Source: Hondaea fermentalgiana
Lineage: Eukaryota > Sar > Bigyra > Thraustochytrida > Thraustochytriidae
Assembly (NCBI GenBank): GCA_014084085.1
Contig: NPFB01000035.1
Location: 225,278-289,277, forward strand
Length of the DNA: 64,000 nt
Reading direction: 5' to 3'
Positions 54,629-64,000 of this stretch are shown piece after piece. Position numbers and translations under genes: made by a program. The notes under the pieces are model-generated. The model saw only the letters and a list, made by a program, of their open reading frames with translations. It had not been told where the DNA came from and made no database searches. Each line of letters opens with the position of its first letter. The first letter of the stretch is position 1.

Positions 54629-55773
54629 CCGTACCTCACGAAAGGGGACTGCTGTCGCCTCCGAGCACCCGAAGCCAGCAAACACAACAAACAGCCCTTC
54701 TTCTAGCCTTGACACGCGCGAGGACCAGCCTCTACGCTTTGCTACGCACAGCCTAGTCTAGCCTGGAAAAAACTTGCTTGCTCGCGCGGTGTGGACGCGA
54801 GCGGACTCGAGTGGACCCGAGGAATGGGGCGGAGTGCAGTGCAGTGCAGTGCAGTGCAGTGGAGCCCGAGACGAGCGCCGCGATGTGATGTGATGCGATG
54901 CGAGGCGAGGCGATGCAAAGGACTGGGATGCGATGCCTCGGGGCGAGATCGAATCGCGCCGTCTGTCTCGAGTCAGCAGGCGAGCGAGCGCAGGTCCTCT
55001 GACGGACGGGACAGTCGGACTTCCTTCCTTTTCCCCTCTCTCTCTCTCCCTCTCCTTCCTTTTTCTCTCTCTGCGCTCTGCTGCGTCGCTGCTTTCCTTC
55101 CACACGTTCACGCATACCGTTCGCGGGGCGACCCAGCAACAACAGTCATCATCATTCATTCATTCATTCATTCGTCAGTCCTTCGTTCCCATCCATTCCT
55201 GTGCCAGTCCCCTCTCCCTCCCTGGTGAGGCGGCCAGCCGAACCAATCGATCGAGCGATCGATCGATCCATCGATCGATCGGAGGCTCCGAGAGATGGAT
55301 GATGCACACGCAAACGCGAAGCGCTCTTGTTGCTGTTGTTTCTCCACGCCTCCCGCAATTGCAATCGCAGTCGCAGTTGTCGCGCGCGGAGCGATGGAAT
55401 GACGTCGATGCGATGTTCATTCATTCATCATTCATTCATTCATTCATTCATCCGTGCGCTCGTCCTATCATCCGGAGCCTAGGTTCAATCAATCATCCTC
55501 CCCTCCAAAACCATCATCGTCATCACTATCACCACCGCCATGGCCGCCGCCAACCAATACCCGCGTCCTCATCGACCAGAAGAAGACCACCACCAACAAG
55601 CCCAAGAATGTTGAGCGCAGTCGCGCGCAAGAGAGCTTGGAATCTCAGAATGGGCCTCCAGAGGAAGAAAGAAGAAGAAAGAAAGAAAGAAACCCTCGCC
55701 CTCTTGCGCTGCAGCAGAGAACGCGCGGGCACCGGCGCACGGGGCGCGGCTCCTTCCGGCTCCCTCCCTGATT

Positions 55774-55823
55774 CCTTCCCTCCCTCCCTCCCTCCCTCCT
55801 TCCTTCCTTCCTTCCTGCCTGCC
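55774..55823. repeat. (CCCT)n/(CCTT)n tract
   Basis: A pyrimidine-only CCCT array passes into CCTT and ends in CCTG units. Pure polypyrimidine mirror-like tracts can form triplex DNA. Confidence 0.85.
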
Positions 55824-55843
55824 TCGCGCGGCCGCAGGGCTCT

Positions 55844-55846
55844 TCG

Positions 55847-55891
<45 letters not shown>

Positions 55892-55894
55892 TCG
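55844..55894. repeat. (CTGTCG)8 hexanucleotide repeat
   Basis: About eight perfect CTGTCG units stand immediately after a CCCT/CCTT tract. This is one of the cleanest hexanucleotide repeats in the window. Confidence 0.9.
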
Positions 55895-58110
55895 GCCTCG
55901 ACGGATGGATGGACGGACGGCTGGCGCGGCGCCGTGCTCCCCCGGTTTCTCCCCCGCTTCTCTCGTGGACGCCCCGCTAGCTCGGCTTACCGGGTCTTCT
56001 GGTCTGCGGTTGGCTTTCCAGGTCTGCCCGAGTCCAGATGCGCGGCTTCTGCGGCTTGGGCCTCGCGCAGACATACAGACATACATACTACATACATACA
56101 CATACATACATACGTACACGCACGCACGCGCGAGAAGGGACGAGCGAGCGAGCGTCTGCCGCTGCACCGGCGTGCGTCGCGCCGTCTGTGCGTGCGTATG
56201 TCGGGAACAGGGAGGAGGAGGATCCTCATGCACAAGCAGCGGCGGCAGCTCCACGCCGTGATGGTAGAAGGGAGGAAGGTAGCAAGCTGCTGGCGCTCTT
56301 GTTATCTGTCGATCAAGTTCGCTCGTAACATCTTCATCGTCCGTGCCATTCGGCGGCGGAGACCAAAGGAAATGAATACGCATGCAGCGCAGCGCCGGCG
56401 CGTCAGTCAGTCAGTCAGTCAGACAGTCAACCTGGCCGGTCTGTCAGGCAACCCGAGCGGGTCCGGCGCCGGTGCTAGGCCGTGCGTCTTCGGAAGCTCA
56501 ACTTGTGCTGGGCCGGTCCACTGCTCGAAACTTGTCATTCGTTCATTCGTTGTCGCAGTCTCCGTCTGCTGCAGCTGGTGCAGCTGCGTCAGTGCAGCGC
56601 GCAAAAGTATCTTCGTTATCCTTGCTTGTTGTGCACGTTGATGTATGTCCGTCGCCGCCCGCGCTGCCGACAGCGGACATGCGCGCGGTCCGCATCCCGC
56701 GCAACCTCATCGTCTCCAAAATCATCATCACCAAAATCATCATCACCAAAAGCATCATCAGCATCATCATCAGCAGCAGCTGCAGCAGCAGCAGGCGAGG
56801 AAACCTGCGAGGGCCGCTGCGCAGTTGTGCCTGTCGGACCTCGAGGCGACGGCCGCGAGCGACGTCGTCGCGTACGCCGCCTGCGTACGCCACGCGCCGA
56901 CGGACCCGACCGCGGCTGCGACGACGCCGCCGGACCGGCTGCGGGATGGCGAGCGAGCGAGCCTGCCGGCGCAGGTCGAGACAGCCGGCCGCGCGTGCAG
57001 CGCAGCTGCGCCTGGTGAGGCATGGCACTCGAGCGAGCGCGGGCGGGCTCGGAGGCGCAGGACCGCGCGGCGCGATCGCGGCAGCGGGTCGTGGAGCGAG
57101 CCAGCTAGCTGCGCACGAAGATGAGCTTGGCGCAAGCAGGAAGAACACCGCTGCAGCTGCGCGACCGCTCGCTCGCTTGCTCGCTCGATGATGATCGTGA
57201 TCATGAGCATGAGCATGCTCGGGATCGGGACCGCGACCAAGGTCTCCGACGCTTATGAAAAACAAAAACCGGAGCCAGAACCGGCACCGGCACCGGCATC
57301 GGCACCGGCGTGAGCGAGGGTGCGTGCGTGCGTGGTTGATTCCTGGTCAAAGCAAATCTTTCCTGCAGAGGCTATTTGGGACCTCGCAGACGCTCTTGCG
57401 TGCCCCCCTCGGTCCTGCTTCGGCGGACGACCGAGGGGGCAGGCGGCGCAGAAGATGATGACGCTGCGTATGCGACGCGCCTGCGCAGGCGCCGTGCGAG
57501 TGGCGACTGCGAGCGAGGTGTAACTTGAAGGGATCGACGCAGACGCGCGCCCGAAGGGAGGAAGGGAGGGAGGGGGTGAGGGAGAGAGAGAAAATGCTAG
57601 CAAGCCTGTTCGACGGGCGTGGTGTTTGTGTGCATGTAGTACCTTTGATCGATCGTCCGTCTCGATCGATCGTGATGGTGATGAACCGGCAAAAGGAACG
57701 AGGCGAAGGAAAGACGGCTGCAAACGGCTGCGGATCCTCTCAGCACAGCGGCGCAGTTTTCGTCCCCCCGGTTTGCTTTTTCCGGACTGTGGGGAAAAGG
57801 AACTGCATGTTGTTGGTTTTGGAGTGGCGTGGCAAGCAGGCAGGTTAGAAGGAAGCAAGGGTGGGTGCAAGGCAGACAGACGATGGACTGCAGTTGAACT
57901 GCGCATATGCTCGCCCAGGTTACAAGATCGCGAGCGCCCTTGCTGGATCCCACGCGCAAAATGCAGATGTGACGTTTTTTTTCTTTACTATGATTGTAGT
58001 ATATTCTTTGTAGAAAAAGCCAACGACGCAAGGCAACGCGTGCGCCATCACCACACCACACGACACGCGTCGAGCCACGAGCCACGAGCAACGAGCAACG
58101 AAGGCTATTT

Positions 58111-61100
58111 TTACTCAAAAACAAACTCGTCGACAAAACCGAGGAAGCGCTCGCCGTACCTTTCTGGATCCACGGCAGAAATGCCATCCGCGTGCTGCGT
58201 GAGACCCTTGAAAACGCTCTCCAGCTTCTTGGAAAGGTTGAACTCCTGGAGAATGTCAATAATGCCCACGAAGAGCTTGACCGGGTACTTGCGGCCCGTC
58301 GCGTTCGAGGTTCGCGTCGCGTCAAAACCCTGGTGCTTCGGGCCGCCCAGGGTCGCCCATAATGGCAAGCAGAACTTGGAGTTCGGCTCAAAGATCTGAG
58401 AGAGCTCAGGCGAGAGCGCAGAAGCCTCGCTCGTGGCGCGCGGCCGCTGCGGTGTCATCGGCGTCTGCGAGGGCGGACTCGTCGATGCACGCGGGCCCGA
58501 AGCGTTGCCGCCCGACAACCCTGTGTTGACCGTTCGCGAGGCCCCATTTTTGCTGCACCCACGGCCCAAACTCTTCCTCCCACTGCTGCTGCGTCGGCCC
58601 GGTCTGCTTGCATGGCTTGCCCGAGACAGCGACAAGGATCGCCTCGACGCCGGGTCCATGACCACGGGCGAGGAAATCCGACGCTGCACCATTTGCTGCA
58701 AACTTCGATCAGCCTGCCATTTTGGTGGACACCTGTTTGCCTTATTGGTGAGGAACTCGTGCAACACGGGACTGTCGACCCGGTGATTCACGAGACTCAA
58801 GATGCTCTGGATCCACTGCGTCAGCTCTTGCTGCCGCCGCCGCACGAAGTCAGGTTCCATGAAACCGATCAGCTGCTTGCGCGGGAGTGCAGGCAGCCGA
58901 AGGGCAGAATTTGCGCTCTTGAGCTCATCTTGCAGGCCCTTTTGTAGTTTCTCAAAGTCCTTGTATCGACGAAAGACAATCCACTGGATGTCAGGCTTTG
59001 ACTCGCTTGTTGCGACCAGTTGACTCTCAGCCGCTCGCATTTTTTCCGGGTTGTCAACGCTTTCCATGCCTGCCCCAACTCCAAGGGAGGGGGGGCCAAG
59101 CTCGCGCGTCACCAAAAAGCTATAGAGTGTACACGACTGACGAAAGATCGTCGAACTCTCGCGAGATCGTTTTGCCTTGCCGTGGCCAATGAGCTGCACT
59201 TGCACAGTGGAGCCTTCGGGAAGCAAGGATGCTGTCTCTTGTCTTTGCAGTCGGTTTCTCCGCAGGATTGCGCCCAACTCAGAATGCGCCTCTTCCTCTT
59301 CCTCGGCGTGCTGGAACGCCTCAAAGCCCTCCGAAGTTCGGCAGGAAGACAGCTCCGAGGGCCCCGGCGAGCTTGCCAGAGCAGGAAAAGGAATCCCTGA
59401 TGGCGAATCTAGTGAGTCTAGCGGCATGTGCTGCTGCTGTTGCTGCTGCTGTTGCTGTTGCTGCTGCTGCAAGATCTGGCTTGCAGACCCCATAAATGGG
59501 GATCCGTCCAGCTTGTCGTCCGAGGCCACGCCCACGAGAAATGAATAATCCATGAGATTATGCCGCTCCAACCACTCCACATCGTGTTGCAGCTGGCTCA
59601 CAAGAAGGGCCTTGCGCTTGGGACCCAGCGCGAAACGACTTCGCAGATTTAAGTCCTTCAATACAAACGGCTTTGACCCGGATGGCGTCGTCCCAGTCGA
59701 CCCGCGCCGCGTTTGAAAAGTCGGCGTCGAGAATGTGCTCCCTGCAGCCTGCATCGCGCCGCCGCTACTCAATACGCTGTTTTGACGCGACAGGCTGGTG
59801 ACACCTGCCTTGCCGATGGTGCTTGGTGTCGAACAAACCGATGAAGGCGAGCTAAACGAGTGTTGCAGCGACAAGCGTTTCGTCGCAGACGGCGTGCCGT
59901 CCACGGAGGACTTTCGGCCCAGCGGTGGAGTTGCTGCTGCATGCAAGGCTTTGTTGGGCGAACAGGTAAATCGGTTGTGCACAGAACCCTTCAGATCGTA
60001 CACCTCGCTTAGCTGCAGGCTTGTTTGCTTTGGTGGGAACTCTAGCACGTTCGTCATGACGACAATAGTCATGCTTTGCGGAAGCACGTCAGGAATGGCG
60101 TCCACAGTGTATAGACCCAGAAATCTGGGCAGGTACGAGTGCGGGTACGAGGTCACGTGCTCGACCATGCTCGGCAGAATGCGGAGAAGTGTTTCACGTT
60201 CCGATCGTCGGACTTCCTTGACGACAAACTTTTGGTCTGCACTCTTGAAAAAAATCGCGCCACTCTTTCCACTCCCCTGCGCTCCGCCTTGCAAAGCTTC
60301 TCCGCACATTGACGTCAGATATTCATCCTCCAGAATGTCTTGTTGCTGACGCAAGTTGCGAAAGACCACCGGACACCAGTCAGAAAGGCGAAATTGGAAA
60401 GTCCTTCGCGACGACAGTTCCAAGTATGGCTGGTGCTGCACAACCTGAGTAAAGTCTTCTGGGCTCGTATCGCGCTGCGGCTGAAGCCGATCCTGCGTCA
60501 AGGCAAGATGGATGCCGTGACTAAGTACTCGGCCTAATAAAGACTCCTGCTGTCTCTGCGGGGCTGCACTACTTTGATCTCCTACGGCGTCGCTTCGTCG
60601 CGCCGTTTCCACAACGGACGAAGACCGCTGCCCCGACGGATGGATGTCGGCTGGTGCCGATGGCGCCGAGGTCGAACGGAACTCTCGCACGGGAGTGTCT
60701 TGACTTAGTGATTTCTGGAGGCTTGCCAGTGTGGCTTCATCGATGGGACCTCCCGTCTGGGTTGCGCCCTCAAGAGACCTGAACGATCCCTCTTCCTCGC
60801 TCTCTTCTTCCTCCTTTATTTTTTCGTTTTCGCCCTCGTCTCCTTTCTCGTCTTGATTCATTTCAGCCTCACCAGTGCGTTCTGTGACGTCATCGCCCTT
60901 TTCCTCTGCTTCAGGTGTAAGAATCTCGCTTGATTTTGGATCGCATGCAGATTCTTCCTTTGCGATGAATATTTCTGTGCTCGGAGATGCATCATCATTA
61001 GCTTGGATGCCATCTTCCTTTTCCTCGGCAACAACGTCTGCTCTCTGCAACGTCTTGGTGCCTATTACTTGCGATGGTCGTGTATAAGTCACAGATGTGG

Positions 61101-62373
61101 AGGGACTGAGTGCGTTCACTGTAACTTTCGAATCTCTAATGGCGCTTTCGATCACCCGTTGCGGCATCTTTTCTACAAGTGAGCCTGCCTGCCTCCCATC
61201 AGCGCCCGACCTGCAGCCCGATGCAAATCCTGCTACTGCAGTCTCATTCGCTTTTTCTGCATTTGGACCTCTTGGTGCAGTTTTCCGGGGCGAAAAGGTT
61301 GTTGTGTTGATTTTCGATGTGCTTTGGGCTTCTTTGGAGACCTGCTCGAGTCGAGATGCAGGCTTGGAACATGATTCCGGAATCAGCTTTACTGATGCCG
61401 TCGACGGAACGGGTGCTGGTACCGAAACGACACTTTGTTCTGGACTCGAGACTGCTTCGTCGCATCTTTCGTGCACGGCTGTACGAAGAGATGAGCCCAG
61501 CGACTTCTCCTTGGTGGTCTTGATACTCGCACTTCGCGAACGGCTGGAGCTCATCGATGGGGACGGAACCGAAGATTGCGACGAACGAAGCGAGGAAGAC
61601 CTCGAAGAGCGTGCTTGCAGGGATGGAACTTGCCCTAGCGAGGACGAGCCGGATGGCTTTGCTCCCCTTGGAGAAACAGCTTTCACCAGCGGCGAGGCCG
61701 AGCCAAGTTGAGACGCCCTGGGTGAGGACTGAGACTCTGCCACGCGGTTTTCCTGTTCTGTAACAATGCGACGAGGCTGGATTGATAGACGCGGGGATGC
61801 CATTGCAAGGCTGTCTTCCTCGCGCGAAGCAAAATGACTTTGCGGCTGGTACGAAAGTCTGTCGCGTGCCGTTTTGGCTGTCTGGGACGCGGGCTCCAAG
61901 CCCGCGCGGACCAGTCGACGATCGCACTCCTCTTGCAGACGGCGTTTCCTGTCCTCAAAATTCTCCGTCAAGCGGGAGCCGACGCGGGCCCTGTTGCTTG
62001 ATGCGACAGCATGTGCTCCTTGCGTCGCCTGGAGCAGTCTTCGCTCTGCAGCAGCGCTCAACAACGGTCCTTGCGTTGATTGCGAGCTCACGCGTCGTCG
62101 TGAGAGCTCTGCGCCGCAGGCAATTGATTTTGCGCGCGTCGCGCGGTGTCCCGAGCCCGCGTCCATTGTGATTGCAATCGACCCCGACCGCGTCGATCGA
62201 TCTCGTGGCGGTGCGCGCTTTATCTCGGCTTCGGGGTCGCGTTGCCCTGCAGGGCTCTTTTCAAGGTGTTTGAGAGTGGAGTGGCCCAGGTGGCTTTTGC
62301 GTTGTGTCTCTCCTTTGCCAAAGCGCGACTGCTTCGTGCTCTGCTCGCCGTGGTCCTCGCACGCCGGCAGCAC
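58111..62373 (-). CDS. Phosphatidylinositol-phosphate kinase with PX domain inside the kinase fold
   Basis: The 1420-residue protein is disordered and Ser-rich to about residue 640. The PIPK N-lobe follows, with the Gly-rich loop 'GSGKSGAIFF' and 'FVVKEV' (Lys719, probable ATP lysine). 'YDLKGS' (Lys795 in DLKGS), 'FVLKDLN' and 'NLMDYSFLVGV' (Met941) complete the type I/II PIPK catalytic set. The fold then breaks for about 430 residues, with a poly-Gln run near 970-985 and a PX domain (about 1075-1215: 'VFRRYKDFEKLQKGL' at Arg1135, 'LPALPRKQLIGF', 'RRRQQELTQWIQSIL'). It resumes with 'LFVGIIDILQEF', whose Asp1373 is the metal-binding Asp of the PIPK 'IID' motif, and closes with 'PERYGERFLGFV'. 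It should phosphorylate a phosphoinositide at a membrane to which PX recruits it. The activation loop lies after 1373. Confidence 0.93.
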   Translation of the reverse strand: MLPACEDHGEQSTKQSRFGKGETQRKSHLGHSTLKHLEKSPAGQRDPEAEIKRAPPRDRSTRSGSIAITMDAGSGHRATRAKSIACGAELSRRRVSSQSTQGPLLSAAAERRLLQATQGAHAVASSNRARVGSRLTENFEDRKRRLQEECDRRLVRAGLEPASQTAKTARDRLSYQPQSHFASREEDSLAMASPRLSIQPRRIVTEQENRVAESQSSPRASQLGSASPLVKAVSPRGAKPSGSSSLGQVPSLQARSSRSSSLRSSQSSVPSPSMSSSRSRSASIKTTKEKSLGSSLRTAVHERCDEAVSSPEQSVVSVPAPVPSTASVKLIPESCSKPASRLEQVSKEAQSTSKINTTTFSPRKTAPRGPNAEKANETAVAGFASGCRSGADGRQAGSLVEKMPQRVIESAIRDSKVTVNALSPSTSVTYTRPSQVIGTKTLQRADVVAEEKEDGIQANDDASPSTEIFIAKEESACDPKSSEILTPEAEEKGDDVTERTGEAEMNQDEKGDEGENEKIKEEEESEEEGSFRSLEGATQTGGPIDEATLASLQKSLSQDTPVREFRSTSAPSAPADIHPSGQRSSSVVETARRSDAVGDQSSAAPQRQQESLLGRVLSHGIHLALTQDRLQPQRDTSPEDFTQVVQHQPYLELSSRRTFQFRLSDWCPVVFRNLRQQQDILEDEYLTSMCGEALQGGAQGSGKSGAIFFKSADQKFVVKEVRRSERETLLRILPSMVEHVTSYPHSYLPRFLGLYTVDAIPDVLPQSMTIVVMTNVLEFPPKQTSLQLSEVYDLKGSVHNRFTCSPNKALHAAATPPLGRKSSVDGTPSATKRLSLQHSFSSPSSVCSTPSTIGKAGVTSLSRQNSVLSSGGAMQAAGSTFSTPTFQTRRGSTGTTPSGSKPFVLKDLNLRSRFALGPKRKALLVSQLQHDVEWLERHNLMDYSFLVGVASDDKLDGSPFMGSASQILQQQQQQQQQQQQQHMPLDSLDSPSGIPFPALASSPGPSELSSCRTSEGFEAFQHAEEEEEAHSELGAILRRNRLQRQETASLLPEGSTVQVQLIGHGKAKRSRESSTIFRQSCTLYSFLVTRELGPPSLGVGAGMESVDNPEKMRAAESQLVATSESKPDIQWIVFRRYKDFEKLQKGLQDELKSANSALRLPALPRKQLIGFMEPDFVRRRQQELTQWIQSILSLVNHRVDSPVLHEFLTNKANRCPPKWQADRSLQQMVQRRISSPVVMDPASRRSLSLSRASHASRPGRRSSSGRKSLGRGCSKNGASRTVNTGLSGGNASGPRASTSPPSQTPMTPQRPRATSEASALSPELSQIFEPNSKFCLPLWATLGGPKHQGFDATRTSNATGRKYPVKLFVGIIDILQEFNLSKKLESVFKGLTQHADGISAVDPERYGERFLGFVDEFVFE
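59429..59472 (-). repeat. CAG/CAA (poly-Gln) repeat in the PIP kinase gene
   Basis: On the minus strand CAG and CAA codons give about 13 consecutive Gln residues inside the variable insertion of the kinase domain. Confidence 0.9.
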
Positions 62374-62987
62374 GCAAAGGTCAGCGCGTCGTATCGGATC
62401 GCGGCTGCGCGCCCTCTCGGATCTCTGCGTCGCCCGCTACGCCCGCTACGCTGCGCTGGCCTTGCTCTTCGCTCTCGTTTTGGTAAACCTTCAAGTTGTC
62501 TTCTCCTCCACGTCGCTTCTCGATACGCCACGCGCGGTCTTTCAGGTCTTTCGTCGCTGCGCGAAACCGATTTTTTGCAGACTGGACGCCTTTCCTTCGT
62601 CCCTGTCTACGCTGCAAGTCTTGGCGCTATTACCGGCGCAACATTCATACAAGCTTCCCGACCTAAGGGCTCTTATTGGGACCTTTAATGTCCACCGTAC
62701 CCCCTACCCCCACTCCTCCGCCTTGAGGGGTAGGGTAGGAGTTTCAGACCACGAACGCGCGCACGTGCATAGGATTAGGAGACGCACATGATTACTGGGC
62801 TGCAGGGCCTAAGGCGTGCTTGAAAAGGGTTGCGCAGGCAAGTGGGCACACCTCGTGCACGTGCTGCAAGCTGCAGGGATAACCACATACTTTCTACGAG
62901 AGGAGAAGAACTGGGAGAAGATGTACACATCGGCCGCCAGACCGTGATTGCCGCGTAGCCGCTGCCTTGCCTCGCGAAGACAAGAAA
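62374..62987. other. Divergent spacer, PIP kinase and transporter
   Basis: This 614-bp spacer should contain both promoters. A 7-bp stem (CTACCCC 62703-62709 with GGGGTAG 62726-62732) is the only local structure noted. Open frames through it are shadows of no visible protein. Confidence 0.4.
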
Positions 62988-64000
62988 ATGGGGACCGAGG
63001 ATGTGCGCGTGAACGCGAGCTCGGGGGACGGTAACGCCTCGTCCAAGATCGCTGTGGACTCGAAGCACCTCGTGGCCATCGAAGATCAGCGAGAGGAGCA
63101 GCGCGATGATAACACGCTCACGTCGGCGTGGGGCACAGCCAGGAGCCTGATCAACGCTGCCGTCAGCGGTGGTGTGCTAGCGCTCTCGTACCAGATTCCG
63201 CGCGCGGGCTTTGGACTCGTGACGCTACTCATGCTTGTCTCCGCGTTTTTGCTGTACGAGACGCTCATGATGCTGTACAAGACAACCTTGCTCCTCCGTG
63301 TGAGCTCTTACACTGGGGCTGTGCGCAAATTGTGGGGGCGCCGTGCCGAGCGGGGCGTGGCGCTTTCGCTGACCCTGGGCCAATTTGGTATTCTTGTGGG
63401 TTATGCGAACGTCCTCCGCGATACAATTCCTTGGGTAATTCAGTACAACGTCATGGGCTGCGTGGACTCTGACGAGAACTGCGACCTCCCTGTGTACCTC
63501 CGCAGCTGGTTTCTGATTACCATTATAATGCTGGTCTTCATCGTGCCTCTGAGCCTGCGCAGTGACCCGGACCTCTTTGCTAATATTTCCTTCACTACCT
63601 TTGTGCATTTTGGCGCCTTTCTCGTTCTCGTGTGCTACGGAGCGTCCATTTACCACGTGAGTAACCTGAGTGATTCTGCTGTTTACACGGAAGACGAGGC
63701 TCTCGCGCTAGGATTACCGATTGCACCCAATTTGTACCCGAGTCCAAGCGATGGGGCACCGGCGCCATTTATTTTTTCCGACCAAGCCGTCCTCGTGCTT
63801 GCCATCCTTGCTTTTGCTATGGAAGCTCACACGACTGGCCTCGAGATTCTGTACGGAACCCGAATGCGGCCCGAGGACCAGCGGCCCGAAGAGTCACCCG
63901 ATGACCACAAAATTCGCGTCACCTCGCTTGTGGTTGCTGGATCTTTTGCCGCGGTTTTTGTCTACTATTTGATCATTATGCTCGGAGCATACATGGCCTT
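62988..64000 (+). CDS. AAAP/SLC38-like amino-acid transporter, 3' truncated by window end
   Basis: The frame opens at aaaATGgggacc and remains open through the last base, giving 337 codons of a longer protein. After a hydrophilic N-terminus of about 45 residues, 'SAWGTARSLINAAVSGGVLALSYQIPRAGFG' (read in two parts) matches TM1 of the amino-acid/auxin permease family, where the unwound 'N..v..G.L.LP' segment binds substrate. At least seven more hydrophobic segments follow in the visible part, separated by a loop with two Cys ('GCVDSDENCDLP') likely on the outside or lumenal face. Substrate and membrane are unknown. The remaining TMs lie beyond the window. Confidence 0.85.
   Translation, partial: MGTEDVRVNASSGDGNASSKIAVDSKHLVAIEDQREEQRDDNTLTSAWGTARSLINAAVSGGVLALSYQIPRAGFGLVTLLMLVSAFLLYETLMMLYKTTLLLRVSSYTGAVRKLWGRRAERGVALSLTLGQFGILVGYANVLRDTIPWVIQYNVMGCVDSDENCDLPVYLRSWFLITIIMLVFIVPLSLRSDPDLFANISFTTFVHFGAFLVLVCYGASIYHVSNLSDSAVYTEDEALALGLPIAPNLYPSPSDGAPAPFIFSDQAVLVLAILAFAMEAHTTGLEILYGTRMRPEDQRPEESPDDHKIRVTSLVVAGSFAAVFVYYLIIMLGAYMA

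Larger units (their letters stand above)
54629..58110. other. 3.5-kb gene-poor, microsatellite-dense stretch
   Basis: No convincing gene is seen between malic enzyme and the PIP kinase. The stretch is packed with simple repeats: (GTGCA)n at 54834-54861, (CATT)n at 55152-55174 and 55417-55452, (GATC)n at 55246-55282, (CCCT)/(CCTT)n at 55774-55823, (CTGTCG)n at 55844-55894, (CATA)n at about 56070-56115, (CAGT)n at 56402-56429, CAT/CAG trinucleotides at about 56712-56795, and CCGGCA units at 57268-57311. Long frames across it are low-complexity shadows of these repeats. A His/Gln-rich plus-strand frame at 56645-57124 is the only one with partly protein-like composition. An intron-containing or RNA gene cannot be excluded. 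Confidence 0.5.

Noticed and set aside
54933..56261. A 442-codon plus-strand frame in the 3.5-kb desert
   Set aside because: It consists of Ser, His, Arg and Pro runs encoded by CATT, CCTT, CTGTCG and CATA microsatellites, with no domain.
56645..57124. His/Gln-rich 159-codon frame
   Set aside because: The first half translates a CAT/CAG repeat and the rest has no recognisable domain; competing frames are equally open, so it is only mentioned in the spacer entry.
61097..61711. A 204-codon plus-strand frame antisense to the PIP kinase
   Set aside because: It is the complement of the Ser-rich N-terminal region of the kinase gene and has no independent start context or domain.

Overview
The window looks like nuclear DNA from a free-living, intron-poor protist. 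All recognisable genes are single uninterrupted reading frames (up to 2096 codons) with one start each, no bacterial ribosome-binding sites and no operons. They encode typically eukaryotic proteins: telomerase reverse transcriptase, SMC3 cohesin, myosin, a TBC Rab-GAP, a phosphatidylinositol-phosphate kinase, a Bax-inhibitor-1 family protein and a WD40/EF-hand protein. Three RNA polymerase III-type tRNA-Cys genes are present. Moderately high GC, abundant tri- and tetranucleotide microsatellites between genes, and a gamma-carbonic-anhydrase-like protein with a plant/protist-type N-terminus suggest a stramenopile, most likely a thraustochytrid (Labyrinthulomycetes). That placement is inference from style; no marker rRNA is present.

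Layout. 0.2-4.1 kb: a two-domain VOC/glyoxalase-fold protein (-), three tRNA-Cys(GCA) genes (-), a four-TM protein (+) and an SNase-like membrane protein (-). 4.4-10.5 kb: valyl-tRNA synthetase (-) divergent from an ARMH1-like armadillo protein (+). 11.3-16.4 kb: a histidine-less gamma-carbonic-anhydrase-like protein (-) divergent from an acidic two-thioredoxin-fold membrane protein (+), then a DnaJ co-chaperone (-) whose 3' end has been tandemly duplicated. 16.4-26.8 kb: an unrecognised 924-residue protein (-), a minimal GST/glutaredoxin-fold protein (-), a TBC-WW Rab-GAP (+), a TMBIM/Lifeguard protein (+), an unrecognised 173-residue protein (-), and repeat-rich spacers. 26.8-41.2 kb: three large genes head to tail on +: a 2096-residue nucleotidyltransferase-like/ankyrin protein, TERT and SMC3. 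41.4-52.3 kb: a WD40/EF-hand giant (-) divergent from a myosin (+). 52.8-54.6 kb: malic enzyme (-). 54.6-58.1 kb: a gene-poor, microsatellite-dense stretch. 58.1-62.4 kb: a PIP kinase with a PX domain inside its kinase fold (-). From 63.0 kb: the 5' part of an AAAP/SLC38-like amino-acid transporter that runs off the window.

The genes are mostly independent housekeeping units; TERT next to SMC3 is simple adjacency as far as can be seen. The most notable points are the PIPK catalytic domain split by an approximately 430-residue insertion carrying PX, the DxD-containing nucleotidyltransferase-like domain joined to ankyrin repeats, the compact intronless TERT, the myosin with an orphan disordered tail, the 230-bp duplication at the DnaJ 3' end, and recurrent short motifs ((GAGC)n leaders, TAGGCCTA) in the spacers. 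All assignments come from reading motifs by eye; no database search was run.
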